Numbered from the stretch's first letter, positions 8,145-16,341 are shown. The stretch is 18,255 bases of DNA from Leptospira sp. (GCA_016742255.1 JACVCB010000046.1:1-18255); one strand, 5' to 3'. Notes: generated by a model from the letters alone, not told the origin. Made by a program: numbers and translations.

Positions 8145-9038
8145 TTATTCAACATGTGTGGATCGACTTTCGAGAATCTGAAGATGATCCTTAATCATAT
8201 TTTCCATTTCTTTGGTCTGATTATCTCTATAAATGTGGAGTAAATTTCGGCACATACGTTTGATCATAGATAGTGTAGATGCCTTTGTGAAATATTTTGG
8301 TGAATTGGAATATCCATTTGCTTCCAAAAATTTCTCACAGGTAAATTTATCTAATAAAACCCCACCATGAAAGGGATCGATGTATGTGAAATATCCATCT
8401 GATTCGTATTGCAAAAGAAAATGTAATGGTAAATTGGTGCCGTATAAAGGCAAACCAAGACGTTGAGCAACAAGAAGGTATACAACAGACAATGAAATTG
8501 GAATTCCCAAACGACTTTTGATTACTTGGAATAAATAGGAATTTCCTGGATCATTATAATTTTGGATATTTCCAACAAATCCTTCTTCTTGGAACATCAC
8601 CTGACAAAGAATTTGTACTTTGAGTTCATCTGTTAGATAACCTGAATGATCATCATATAACTCAGAAATACGAAGAGCAATTCGATCTAATTCATGTTTG
8701 ATTTCTGCATAATTTTGATCAGGAAAACCAATACTTGAAAGTTGAACAACCATCTCTTCCAAATCTTTATAATGATTTGTATTCCCACGTAACGTGAGTT
8801 TGAAGAAAGAATGTCTTAATCGATGGCGTAAAATTTCTGATTTTAGATTTCTAGCTTGGACACGAAGATAAGGATCTTTCACTTCATCCAAGGCAGACTC
8901 CAATTGAATTTGCCAAGGAATACGCGAAGCGATCAATTTTAAGATAAAACGTTTTTTTTCTGCAGGAGCTACTTCCCAATCATACAATAAACGAGTGATA
9001 TCATCCGGGTAAAAATCAGGAAAGGAGTTTTGTCCCAT
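8145..9038 (-). CDS. SirB1 family (transglutaminase-like core 2) protein
   Basis: The 297-residue soluble protein belongs to the SirB1/UPF0162 family. An alpha-helical N-terminal region (about 12-130) leads into a transglutaminase-like core with SRLGIPISLSVVYLLVAQRL (175-194), LPLHFLL (H206) and YIDPFHGG (D221). The Cys of true transglutaminases is Ser (ISLS), and only His and Asp are kept, as is usual in this family, so it is probably not a protein cross-linker. The C-terminal stretch (SMIKRMCRNLLHIYRDNQ) corresponds to the helical repeat that follows the core in relatives. Its molecular role is not established. No signal peptide is seen, so it should be cytoplasmic. The ATG at 9036-9038 has only a weak ribosome binding site, and 48 bases separate it from the upstream transketolase stop. 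Confidence 0.85.
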   Translation of the reverse strand: MGQNSFPDFYPDDITRLLYDWEVAPAEKKRFILKLIASRIPWQIQLESALDEVKDPYLRVQARNLKSEILRHRLRHSFFKLTLRGNTNHYKDLEEMVVQLSSIGFPDQNYAEIKHELDRIALRISELYDDHSGYLTDELKVQILCQVMFQEEGFVGNIQNYNDPGNSYLFQVIKSRLGIPISLSVVYLLVAQRLGLPLYGTNLPLHFLLQYESDGYFTYIDPFHGGVLLDKFTCEKFLEANGYSNSPKYFTKASTLSMIKRMCRNLLHIYRDNQTKEMENMIKDHLQILESRSTHVE

Positions 9039-9086
9039 GCAAAAACTATCTTGATTAAAATGAAAAAGTCAATCGAAACAAAAAGT

Positions 9087-9899
9087 TTAAGCTAATTCTG
9101 CAAGAGCTTGTGCTTCTTGTTCTTTATTTGGTGGAGTACCATGCCACTTAGGATTGTTTTCCATATAAGAAACACCTTTACCTAAAATGGTTCTAAAGAC
9201 AATGAGTGTTGGTCCACCAGTATGTTGTTTCGCTTTTGCAAATGCAGAGAAAATTTCTTCCATATTATGTCCGTCTGCATTGATCACATTCCAACCAAAC
9301 ATCTCAAATTTTTTATCCAATGGTTCTAACTTCATTACTTCTTCTGTGTTACCATCAATTTGAATGTAGTTACGATCCATAAACGCAATGAGGTTATCGG
9401 TTTTAAAATGAACTGCAGATTGGGCTGCTTCCCAAGTCATACCTTCACCACATTCACCATCAGATATACATGTATAAATTTTATATGTCTCTTTCTTTAA
9501 CTTTGCACCAAGTGCAAGCCCAACGGAAACGGAGAGACCTTGTCCAAGGGAACCAGAACTAGATTCAATTCCCTTCATATAACGAGTAGAAGGGTGTCCT
9601 TGTAAATAAGAGTTGATGTTTCGGAATGTCAATAGGTCTTCCACTGGAAAGTAACCAGAAAGTCCCATGGCAGCATAACGAACTGCACAAACGTGTCCAT
9701 TGGATAAAATCAAACGGTCTCGTTCTGACCATTCTGGATTTTTGGGGTCATGGTTGAGTATTGAAGTATAAAGGGCAGCGTAGATATCAGCAAGTCCAAG
9801 TGGTCCACCTGGGTGACCAGAATTAGCTGCCGTAACCATTTTGATTACTTGGATTCGGATATCATTTGCAAATTTCTTTGCGACTTCAATTTTTTCCAT
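9087..9899 (-). CDS. Transketolase, N-terminal (thiamine diphosphate-binding) subunit of split enzyme
   Basis: This is the pyrophosphate-binding half of transketolase, about 270 residues. It carries [12 protein letters not shown] near the N-terminus, [25 protein letters not shown], the TPP/Mg motif region SDGECGEG with WEAA and NYIQIDG, and HGTPPN near the end. With the C-terminal subunit it would transfer two-carbon units between sugar phosphates in the non-oxidative pentose phosphate pathway. The first residue of the GDG motif is Ser here (SDGE). Two ATGs are possible (9905 and 9899). The AAGGA at 9906-9910 is 6 bases from the second and touches the first, so 9899 was chosen. The ribosome binding site overlaps the stop of the upstream gene. 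The C-terminal half is not next door: a SirB1-family gene follows instead, so the partner must be encoded elsewhere. Confidence 0.93.
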   Translation of the reverse strand: MEKIEVAKKFANDIRIQVIKMVTAANSGHPGGPLGLADIYAALYTSILNHDPKNPEWSERDRLILSNGHVCAVRYAAMGLSGYFPVEDLLTFRNINSYLQGHPSTRYMKGIESSSGSLGQGLSVSVGLALGAKLKKETYKIYTCISDGECGEGMTWEAAQSAVHFKTDNLIAFMDRNYIQIDGNTEEVMKLEPLDKKFEMFGWNVINADGHNMEEIFSAFAKAKQHTGGPTLIVFRTILGKGVSYMENNPKWHGTPPNKEQEAQALAELA

Positions 9900-9908
9900 G
9901 AACATTCC

Positions 9909-10298
9909 TTAAAGCGGTTTTGATTGAAATAAAAACAGACCGGAGATATAAACAATCGTGTACAAAGGCAAAAAGATGTAATGCAATTTTACATGCAAAT
10001 TTCGATTTCTTTTCCACCCTGTGAAACCCATGACAAGCATCAAAACAAGGCTGATGGCCGCAAAAAAACGATGGGTATGAATGACAAAATCAGGTGCAGT
10101 TGGATAAATCTGAAACTCAGATATACCGCCTAACAAATATTTGATACACAATAAATAAACCGCAGCTGTTAAATTTGAACCAATTCCAATCAAATTTGCA
10201 ATTCGATGTTTTGTAATGTCTACTTTCCTAAAAAAATAACCAGTATAAAATCCCAAAATGGATAGGGTCATTAAAGAATTCACAAAAAACAGTGCCAT
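9909..10298 (-). CDS. Small four-helix membrane protein, DUF420/CtaM-like
   Basis: The 129-residue protein is almost entirely membrane: helices at about 2-22, 33-55, 76-94 and 104-124. Conserved-looking histidines lie in KHR (30-31), HTHR (69-72) and LHVKLHY (102-108), the pattern of DUF420 proteins. Some of these act in haem-copper oxidase assembly (CtaM). Assignment is by helix and His pattern only; no cytochrome oxidase genes are in view, so the role is uncertain. The ATG at 10296-10298 lacks an obvious Shine-Dalgarno sequence. It is first in the minus-strand group leading to transketolase, with 3 to 9 bases to the next start. Confidence 0.65.
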   Translation of the reverse strand: MALFFVNSLMTLSILGFYTGYFFRKVDITKHRIANLIGIGSNLTAAVYLLCIKYLLGGISEFQIYPTAPDFVIHTHRFFAAISLVLMLVMGFTGWKRNRNLHVKLHYIFLPLYTIVYISGLFLFQSKPL

Positions 10299-10382
10299 CT
10301 AGGGTCATTCTGTAAGAATCCATTGCCACTCAAAGAATTTTTATTTGACCTTAACAGCTTTTCACAAAAATTGGATATGCAT

Positions 10383-10457
10383 GCCGCCTTAGCTCAGTGG
10401 TAGAGCAGCTGTTTTGTAAACAGCCGGTCGGAGGTTCAAATCCCTCAGGCGGCTCCA
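10383..10457 (+). tRNA. tRNA-Thr (anticodon TGT), CCA encoded
   Basis: A full cloverleaf is seen: acceptor GCCGCCT/AGGCGGC, D arm GCTC/GAGC, and anticodon stem GCTGT/ACAGC with loop TTTGTAA (anticodon TGT). The T arm is GGAGG/CCCTC with TTCAAAT. Discriminator T at 10454 is followed by a genomic CCA at 10455-10457. It lies 12 bases before tRNA-Tyr and is likely co-transcribed with it. Confidence 0.97.
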
Positions 10458-10463
10458 TGCAAC

Positions 10464-10538
<75 letters not shown>

Positions 10539-10551
<13 letters not shown>

Positions 10552-10615
10552 AACTAAGTTTCGTTTCAACGGAACAAAATCCCCAACTAACAACTAATTG
10601 AAGGATTCGAATAGA
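10539..10615 (+). repeat. 77-bp direct repeat, copy A, starting in the tRNA-Tyr 3' end
   Basis: This copy begins CCTTCCCTGCCCA (the 3' end of tRNA-Tyr) and ends GATTCGAATAGA. It recurs 187 bases downstream at 10726-10802 with a single mismatch (T at 10564, A at 10751). Within it, GAAGGATTCGAA (10600-10611) is the exact reverse complement of the T-loop/T-stem half at 10532-10543, so the tail could pair back onto the tRNA. With its twin it looks like a duplication, or the borders of a small inserted element. Confidence 0.92.
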
Positions 10616-10725
10616 ACCCGAGCGACTTCGACCCATAGGGAGAAGTTTCCGCATGGATGCGGAAAAGCGAGCGGTGACGGGCCCGCGCGAACGTAGCCAG
10701 GATGGCGGAGTGAAGGGTGGGCGAA
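10616..10725. repeat. GC-rich segment between the tRNA-Tyr tail repeats (possible small interspersed element)
   Basis: By hand count 70 of 110 bases are G or C (64%), far above the surrounding AT-rich sequence. It contains a perfect hairpin with 9-base arms TTTCCGCAT (646-654 of the 10 kb block, i.e. 10646-10654) and ATGCGGAAA (10657-10665), plus a GC palindromic stretch gggcccgcgcg (10679-10689). No run of T follows, so it is not a standard terminator. No believable protein is encoded; the open frame on the minus strand runs antisense through the tRNA. Identity as a dispersed repeat is inference. Confidence 0.55.
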
Positions 10726-10802
10726 CCTTCCCTGCCCAAACTAAGTTTCGATTCAACGGAACAAAATCCCCAACTAACAACTAATTGAAGGATTCGAATA
10801 GA
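10726..10802 (+). repeat. 77-bp direct repeat, copy B, with tRNA-Tyr 3'-end remnant
   Basis: This matches copy A at 76 of 77 positions. The first 13 bases repeat the tRNA-Tyr 3' end without any upstream tRNA body, so this is a remnant and not a second gene. After 10802 the sequence diverges (ggagatcgtctgcgacccc against acccgagcgacttcgaccc), although a weak resemblance remains. Bases 10803-10847, up to the stop of the next gene, hold nothing else recognisable. Confidence 0.92.
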
Positions 10803-10847
10803 GGAGATCGTCTGCGACCCCGCGAAGCATTCATAAAAAGCTGACCC

Positions 10848-11318
10848 TTAAGGAATCACCCAACTCGAAATTTTCGTTCGGTAGAAGTAATAAGCTCCAT
10901 CCTTTTTCTTTTGCACTTGGACCCCAAATTGTCCTCGTTTGGAGCGAACCATGGAAACAAAAACCAGAGGTTCCATACCTTCCCAAACAACTGATGGAAA
11001 AACTTGTTTGCCCATGGAATCATAAAATGCCCACTGCGTTTCTGTTGGGTCTGTTATCTCTTCTGTAAAAAAAGATTCCAACCCTACTTCTCCCTCAAGA
11101 ACAGAAAAACAATTCAATTGGTTTCCGATTGGATTTTTTCCATACACCTGGATGGGATTTTGTTTGCAAAAGCGTAACTGACTCCTAACGCCTGTTTGGA
11201 ACTCTAACTTTAGAATTTCGTCAGGAGTGACAAGGAAATTTGATAATACAGGTAAGGTAATCAAAAGAAAAAAGAATGAAATACCGATCAGAAGAAATTT
11301 TTCTTTCAATTGGTTCAT
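10848..11318 (-). CDS. Small membrane-anchored protein of unknown function
   Basis: The 156-residue protein has an N-terminal hydrophobic helix (about 8-28) preceded by lysines, a signal anchor or uncleaved signal, then a predicted extracytoplasmic domain. Two cysteines (FCKQNP and NCFSV) could form a disulfide. I do not recognise a family. The ATG overlaps the TGA of the upstream gene (ATGA, 11315-11318), so it is translated with it as the last gene of the peroxidase/ChaN/PBP operon. That position suggests an envelope role only by association. No terminator hairpin is evident after its stop; the tRNA-Tyr tail repeat lies there. Confidence 0.7.
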   Translation of the reverse strand: MNQLKEKFLLIGISFFFLLITLPVLSNFLVTPDEILKLEFQTGVRSQLRFCKQNPIQVYGKNPIGNQLNCFSVLEGEVGLESFFTEEITDPTETQWAFYDSMGKQVFPSVVWEGMEPLVFVSMVRSKRGQFGVQVQKKKDGAYYFYRTKISSWVIP

Positions 11319-12304
11319 AAACTATCCTTTGGATACAACACGTTTAAAAATTCGTTTCCCTCTCGTTCAGCGAGAATTCGAATGCTTGCATAAATTGGTC
11401 GTGTTGATTGTGCACCATTGGGAGAACAATGATAATGAAGGAGAGTTTCGATCTCATCAAATGGAGATACAAAAAATTTAAATGTAGAACACATCTCTTT
11501 TGTTTTTCCTTGTAACACTAGAGATTTACTTGCTTCTAAATCAGCTCTAGGTTTTGCAAAAAAACTACCACTCATTCGAAAATAACGAGCAGATAACTCA
11601 TGTTCATTGGAATGTCGGTAATGGACTCCCATTAAATACAATATATCAGATTTTTCTTGGTCTGATCGTTCTTTGTCAGAATCTGTTAAAATTCTTTTTA
11701 AGAATTCTTTTCCTTGCTCTGTATCTAATTTTAATTCAGAAATTCCGATGAATAATGGTGTAAGAAACATACCAGGATTTTCTTCGTAAAGAGATAAAAT
11801 CACTTTGTATTGTTTGCGTTTTAATAAGAGTATGGAAGAAAATTCATATAATTTTGGCAAATTTCGTTGTTTCAAATACTCTCGCAATTCACTCGAATTC
11901 TCTAGGTTTGCCTTTGAAGATAAAACATATGTGGAAGATAATTCGGAAACACTGATTGGTTTATAAATTTCAGCAAGTTGGTTCCAAATCCATGACCGAT
12001 CTTTTGATGGAATATGCGAGGGGAAACGACTTCCTAAAAATAAAGCATCTAATAACTTTGAATGTTTTTTATACAGAAAGAATAAACGAGAAACAACTGC
12101 TTTCTGTAATTTACCACTAGGTTTTTGACTGAGTGCTTTTTCATATAAGGGAATCGCAAACAAAGTATTTGATTGTTCCATTTCATACGCTTCTTCGTAT
12201 GCACCATTTGCGAAAAGGGGAAATAATATCCCAGATACTGAACAACTACCAACATATAATACAAAGGCGAATACTAAACTTTGAAATTTCAACAATTGGT
12301 ACAA
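11315..12304 (-). CDS. Putative TPR-like lipoprotein
   Basis: The 329-residue protein begins with a hydrophobic segment ending YVGSC; Cys21 fits a relaxed spirochaete lipobox. The body is largely helical with tetratricopeptide-like pieces (for example NTLFAIPLYEKALSQKP and the stretch near SDILYLMGVHYRHSNEHELSARYFRMSG), suggesting a helical-repeat scaffold at the cell surface or in the periplasm. The start is a TTG at 12302-12304 immediately after the TAA of the PBP1A gene and in the same frame. AAGGA lies 9 bases upstream, and no ATG occurs before residue 40. Placement after a peptidoglycan synthase suggests a helper for it (compare other outer-membrane activators of PBPs), but no such family is recognised, so this is inference. 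Confidence 0.72.
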   Translation of the reverse strand: MYQLLKFQSLVFAFVLYVGSCSVSGILFPLFANGAYEEAYEMEQSNTLFAIPLYEKALSQKPSGKLQKAVVSRLFFLYKKHSKLLDALFLGSRFPSHIPSKDRSWIWNQLAEIYKPISVSELSSTYVLSSKANLENSSELREYLKQRNLPKLYEFSSILLLKRKQYKVILSLYEENPGMFLTPLFIGISELKLDTEQGKEFLKRILTDSDKERSDQEKSDILYLMGVHYRHSNEHELSARYFRMSGSFFAKPRADLEASKSLVLQGKTKEMCSTFKFFVSPFDEIETLLHYHCSPNGAQSTRPIYASIRILAEREGNEFLNVLYPKDSL

Positions 12305-14908
12305 TTAATACAATCCTTTCATTAAATCCTTGTGATCTGAGGAAGTAGATTTATGATCTTCTGCACACGGGCCTTCCGGTGGATAATCAGATAAATACAA
12401 TTCTTGTGTACTCGGACAAGTTGGTGATGCTTGTTTTCCCGATAATGTACAAATTTTGTAAGGTTTTGCATACACTGGCAAACTAAATTGTGTTTTTGGT
12501 AAGATACTTTTTTTATCGATTGTGGCAAGAATCTCACCCCAAAGAGGAGCGGCCACTGCCCCACCAAGACCACTTGGTCCCATCCCAAATTTTGGATTGT
12601 CATAACCAACCCAAACCGCAAGAGATATATCTGGTCTTGCTCCGACAAACCATGCATCTTTATAATCATTTGTGGTTCCAGTTTTACCAATTAGGTCTCC
12701 CGTATAACCACCGTTTCGTACGCCACTTGCTCTACCACTATCCCGTAATAATGATATCATTACTTCAGCAGTATCGGGCCGAATCACCGGCCTCTCTTCA
12801 GGTAATTTTAATTTAAACTCATCACTTCCGCCCACTTCGTAGAGGACATTGCCTTTAGAATTTTTAATCCTTTGGATTAAGTAAGGTCGTTTGATAGTAC
12901 CTTGGTTCACAAAACTAGTAAACGCAGAAGCCATCTCTAACGGTGAAATCTCAAGTGTACCAAGAGCCAATGAAAGATCACCGCGGAATCTATTTTTTTT
13001 CTCTGTTTCGTTTGGAAAAAAGAATTTGGTAAAATACTTTTCTATCCCAGAACTACCTAGTCTTTCTGCTACTTGTACTGCAGCTGTATTTTTGGATTTA
13101 ACAAGAGCCGTGCGTAGTGAAATTTCTCCATCAAAACTTCCCCCTAAATTTTCAGGAGCCCATTCCTTACCTCCACCACCTCGGTAGTACAAAGGTGCAT
13201 CTAAGATTCTCATTCCGGCATGAATGGAACCAGAATCGATGGCAGAAGCATATAACACTGCTTTAATGGAACTACCTGTTTGCCTACGCATCTGGGTAAC
13301 TCGATTAAACTGGTTCGAAGAATTAAATTCATCACCACCATGTAAAAATAAAACCTGTCCAGTGTTAGGTTGTATTCCGACAATGGCTGCCTGGATAACA
13401 GTTTGGTCCTTATCCCCTTCTAAATGATCGGGATTCCATACCATTTCATTCAATAGTGATATCTCTTCCATCTTTTGGCGAAATGCAAGGTCGAGAGATG
13501 ATTCTGGTTTTAGTCGTACTCGTCTCTTCTGAATTTTTCCAGAACGTTTGTTTTTGGCTAAGTATTCCCTTACAATGGGACCAATCAATTCTTGGGCATT
13601 TCGATCGAGTGTTGTTTCAACCGTGTATCCGCCACTTTCATAAATGTTTTTTTCCCCTTCAATCGAAGACAAAATGGCACGCACATGTTCAGTCACATAC
13701 GGAGCAATGTCATGACGAGAGCCAAATACAGTTTCATTTGGAGACCTAGTGGATAAATTATGATAAAAACTAACAAACTTATCTCGATCCAAATTAGGAT
13801 AAATGCCGCGATTGCGAAACATATTCAGTATTGCTCTAACACGCGTATATGAATCTTCAGGATTTTTTAATGGTGAATACTTATTAGGTGCAGAAGGAAG
13901 AGAAGCAAGTAAAACCATCTCCTCCTTCGATAATTCCATTGGATTTTTTTGGAAATAAAATTTAATCCCTTCTCCAAATCCAAAAGCACCATGGCCTAAA
14001 TAAACATGGTTCATATAGGTTTCGAGAATTTGTTCTTTTGTTAAGACTGATTCCAAGGCAAACGCAAGTTGTGCTTCTCTCCATTTACGATTCAAACTTT
14101 TACGTCTATCATCTAAAATGATCCTTGCTAACTGTTGCGTGATAGTGGATGCACCTTGTTTATAACTTAGATTGACAATGTTTTTGAAAAAAGCACGTAA
14201 GATGGCTGAATAATCAATCCCACCATGGAAAAAAAACTTTTGGTCTTCTATATTTAATAATATAGAAATCATATCTTCTGGATAATCTTGTAAGCTTAGT
14301 GTAGAAGTACGTTTTTGGAAAATTTCACTGACAACTTGTCCATTTCGATCCAATATTTTTGTTGGAATATTTTTGGACAAAGTTTCCAAATACATGGGAA
14401 CTTCTTTTTTGGTCGCAAGCACACCTGCGACAAAATAAGAGAAACTAACAATGAATAAAAACAAAAGAATCGATGTGACTGTAAAAGCGACACGCAAATA
14501 AGAAAACGGAGATGGATTCTTTCGTGTATTATTGTTTTTTCGAGTCAAACGTAATGGATTGGTATTAAATTTTACATTTTCCTTTTTTGGTTCTTTTTCC
14601 CAAACTACTCTCTTTTCGAAAAAAGGTTTTGGTTTTCCACTGGGAGTTTTTCTGGTTGAAGAATCTTTAATTGAATCAGAGATACTGGGAACTGGTATTT
14701 TAAAACTTTGGTAAGATTGTTTAAGATCTTCTTTTGGACTAGGAAGAATTTGAACAATTTCAAATCGATAATCGACAAAATTTAATACAACTTTTTCTGC
14801 ACAATGAGCGCACGTTAGTTGAAACTTACCTTCTTTTGGAATCGGTTCCGGCAAACGAGATGCTTTTTGGCAATGAGGACAAAGGTATTTGGGAGAAAGT
14901 GCCGACAT
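12305..14908 (-). CDS. Class A penicillin-binding protein (PBP1A type) with N-terminal zinc ribbon
   Basis: The 867-residue bifunctional peptidoglycan synthase has, in order: a cytoplasmic MJ0042-like zinc ribbon (C10-x2-C13, C33-x2-C36), a basic linker, a membrane helix (about 138-163), a GT51 glycosyltransferase, and a transpeptidase. The GT51 part has EDQKFFFHGG with E221, GASTITQQ and RKWREAQLAFALE. The transpeptidase has S546-SIK-549, S605-K-N and K742-T-G. All catalytic motifs are intact, so it should polymerise and cross-link glycan strands outside the inner membrane. The zinc ribbon is not part of classical PBP1A and faces the cytoplasm, where it could bind a partner. The ATG at 14908 has AGGGAG 5-6 bases upstream. 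It lies 15 bases after the ChaN-like stop and directly abuts the next gene. Confidence 0.95.
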   Translation of the reverse strand: MSALSPKYLCPHCQKASRLPEPIPKEGKFQLTCAHCAEKVVLNFVDYRFEIVQILPSPKEDLKQSYQSFKIPVPSISDSIKDSSTRKTPSGKPKPFFEKRVVWEKEPKKENVKFNTNPLRLTRKNNNTRKNPSPFSYLRVAFTVTSILLFLFIVSFSYFVAGVLATKKEVPMYLETLSKNIPTKILDRNGQVVSEIFQKRTSTLSLQDYPEDMISILLNIEDQKFFFHGGIDYSAILRAFFKNIVNLSYKQGASTITQQLARIILDDRRKSLNRKWREAQLAFALESVLTKEQILETYMNHVYLGHGAFGFGEGIKFYFQKNPMELSKEEMVLLASLPSAPNKYSPLKNPEDSYTRVRAILNMFRNRGIYPNLDRDKFVSFYHNLSTRSPNETVFGSRHDIAPYVTEHVRAILSSIEGEKNIYESGGYTVETTLDRNAQELIGPIVREYLAKNKRSGKIQKRRVRLKPESSLDLAFRQKMEEISLLNEMVWNPDHLEGDKDQTVIQAAIVGIQPNTGQVLFLHGGDEFNSSNQFNRVTQMRRQTGSSIKAVLYASAIDSGSIHAGMRILDAPLYYRGGGGKEWAPENLGGSFDGEISLRTALVKSKNTAAVQVAERLGSSGIEKYFTKFFFPNETEKKNRFRGDLSLALGTLEISPLEMASAFTSFVNQGTIKRPYLIQRIKNSKGNVLYEVGGSDEFKLKLPEERPVIRPDTAEVMISLLRDSGRASGVRNGGYTGDLIGKTGTTNDYKDAWFVGARPDISLAVWVGYDNPKFGMGPSGLGGAVAAPLWGEILATIDKKSILPKTQFSLPVYAKPYKICTLSGKQASPTCPSTQELYLSDYPPEGPCAEDHKSTSSDHKDLMKGLY

Positions 14909-14923
14909 AGGTTCTCCCTATTC

Positions 14924-15799
14924 TTATCGGTCGTTTGTTAAAATTACAAAATCAGCGATTTTCACAAAATCTGATTCCTCTTCCTTTCCCTTGGGAAACC
15001 CGGATAAAACCAACACAGAATGGCCCATTTCTCGTAACCTGAACACAACTCCGCCATTTCGATCGGAATGAAAACGACCATTCAAATGGACCACTTTTTT
15101 GCCAGATTTATGGATTTCGGAGGAAATGGCCTCCGCCATACCCTGGTCCCAAGTGGCTTGGCCTAGTATCATAAACTGGAGATTGGTTTTATGTTGGTTT
15201 GAATGTTCAATACCTCCAAAAAGATCAGTTAACCTTTGTTTGTATTCTTTTGTGAGATATTTTTCTAAAGTGTAGGCTTGTGGCAAAAAGGTTAATGCAG
15301 TAGGTGAAAAATCTCGGTAAGCTAAAAGACCTTTTTTGGAAATCAAATTTACATACCTACGTGGGGGATTTGCGGCGACCACCTTACATTGATATTCTTT
15401 TGTTAGATTGACAAGAGGCAAATAATCCGTTTTGAAATTTTTCCAATGTACGATGGATGTTAAAAATTGAGACTCTGAAATGGTTCCGTTGAGGTATTCT
15501 TCCACAATGAATTGTTGGTCTTTTTCCAACATTTCTAGTGATAAACTGACCACTTCTGTTGCATATAATTTTCGCAAGAATCCTTCGTAAAACCGATGTA
15601 ATTCTTGATTATCATGTTCTTCACCAAGTACGATGACATCATATTGTTTAGTTTCCCTAATGATGTCATCTAAGGAAACGGATTCAGAAGTTTTGGTTCG
15701 TATGATATTTAGGTTGTTAGGACTTGTTTGCCCAAACAAACCAAAAACAAAAAACGAATATAAAAAGCAAGAGAATGTTCTCTTATAAAATACTTTCAA
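14924..15799 (-). CDS. ChaN family (haem-binding, PF04187-type) exported protein
   Basis: The 291-residue protein has a hydrophobic N-terminus (about 8-23, ending FGLFGQ) that looks like a signal peptide. The rest follows the ChaN/DUF399 family: LGEEHDNQELH (58-68), SLEMLEKDQQ, then W-K-N-F-x-x-D-Y, AANPPRRYVN, QATWDQGMA and HLNGRFHSDRNGG. ChaN of Campylobacter binds haem and is linked to iron acquisition; other members are of unknown use. The start is TTG at 15797-15799, overlapping the glutathione peroxidase end by 17 bases; a TGA upstream in the same frame leaves no earlier choice. The weak ribosome binding site suggests coupling to peroxidase translation. No lipobox cysteine was recognised at the expected point, so it may be periplasmic. 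Haem binding is family inference. Confidence 0.88.
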   Translation of the reverse strand: MKVFYKRTFSCFLYSFFVFGLFGQTSPNNLNIIRTKTSESVSLDDIIRETKQYDVIVLGEEHDNQELHRFYEGFLRKLYATEVVSLSLEMLEKDQQFIVEEYLNGTISESQFLTSIVHWKNFKTDYLPLVNLTKEYQCKVVAANPPRRYVNLISKKGLLAYRDFSPTALTFLPQAYTLEKYLTKEYKQRLTDLFGGIEHSNQHKTNLQFMILGQATWDQGMAEAISSEIHKSGKKVVHLNGRFHSDRNGGVVFRLREMGHSVLVLSGFPKGKEEESDFVKIADFVILTNDR

Positions 15800-16325
15800 T
15801 GGCTGTTTTCAATTCAACACTTTCAGGTTTAGTGGAAGATGGAAATCGATTCACAACATTTCCATTTTTATCGATGAGAAATTTTTCGAAGTTCCATTTT
15901 ACATCACCTTTTTCCTTCGCATTCTCTGTTAAAAATTGGAACACTGGATCTTTGTCATTTCCCAGAACTTTTGTTTTTTTCATCAGATCAAAACTGACCC
16001 CAAAGTTAAGCTTACAAAATTCTGCAATTTGAGCTTCCGTACCTGGTTCTTGTCCACCGAAGTCATTGGAAGGAAAACCAATCACTTTTAATCCTTTCTC
16101 TTTATATGTGAGATGGAGTTTTTCCAATCCTTCATATTGTGGCGTATAACCACATTTAGATGCTACATTCACAACAAGAACTGGATGCCCTTTATAATCA
16201 CCTAGAGAAATTTCCTTTCCTTGGATGGTTACAGATTTTAAATTATGAAATGACATTTTTTTTCCTCCAGCATACAGATTCAATCCAACAAATAGAAAAA
16301 TAGCAAACAAAACTTTTCTTTGCAT
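15783..16325 (-). CDS. Glutathione peroxidase family thiol peroxidase, exported
   Basis: The 180-residue product (from ATG 16325) begins with a signal-like segment (MQRKVLFAIFLFVGLNLYAGG) and continues with a thioredoxin-fold glutathione peroxidase. It shows ASKCGYTPQ with peroxidatic C58, FPSNDFGGQEPG with Q92, and KWNFEKFL with W144 and N145, the usual catalytic tetrad. It uses Cys rather than selenocysteine, and most bacterial members take electrons from thioredoxin rather than glutathione. A second Cys at 104 is the only candidate resolving residue. An in-frame TTG at 16343 would lengthen it by six residues, but it would put the ribosome binding site inside the gene, so ATG 16325 was preferred. 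It is first in the envelope operon and probably protects against peroxide outside the cytoplasm. Confidence 0.92.
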   Translation of the reverse strand: MQRKVLFAIFLFVGLNLYAGGKKMSFHNLKSVTIQGKEISLGDYKGHPVLVVNVASKCGYTPQYEGLEKLHLTYKEKGLKVIGFPSNDFGGQEPGTEAQIAEFCKLNFGVSFDLMKKTKVLGNDKDPVFQFLTENAKEKGDVKWNFEKFLIDKNGNVVNRFPSSTKPESVELKTAIESIL

Positions 16326-16330
16326 TAGGA

Positions 16331-16341
16331 CCCCCTCCTCC
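16331..16341 (-). promoter_or_regulatory. Unusually long Shine-Dalgarno sequence of the peroxidase gene
   Basis: On the minus strand GGAGGAGGGGG lies 5 bases before the ATG at 16325. It includes a near-perfect anti-SD match and fixes the start codon. It suggests strong translation of the peroxidase, while the downstream TTG-started ChaN gene has almost no site of its own. Confidence 0.8.

Noticed and set aside
8145..9038. Active transglutaminase or protease
   Set aside because: The nucleophile Cys position reads ISLS, so only the fold of the SirB1 family is supported.
10321..10382. Promoter for the tRNA pair (TTGACC at 10345-10350)
   Set aside because: No acceptable -10 hexamer lies 16-18 bases downstream; GGATAT near 10373 is too far from it and too close to the tRNA. 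A promoter probably exists, but I cannot place it.
10646..10665. Hairpin as a rho-independent terminator of the tRNA transcript
   Set aside because: The stem is strong but the loop is only two bases and it is followed by AGCGAG, not a T-run, on either strand.
12305..14908. Several open frames of 60-120 codons on both strands inside the PBP1A gene
   Set aside because: They are shadows of a gene whose catalytic motifs are intact along its whole length.
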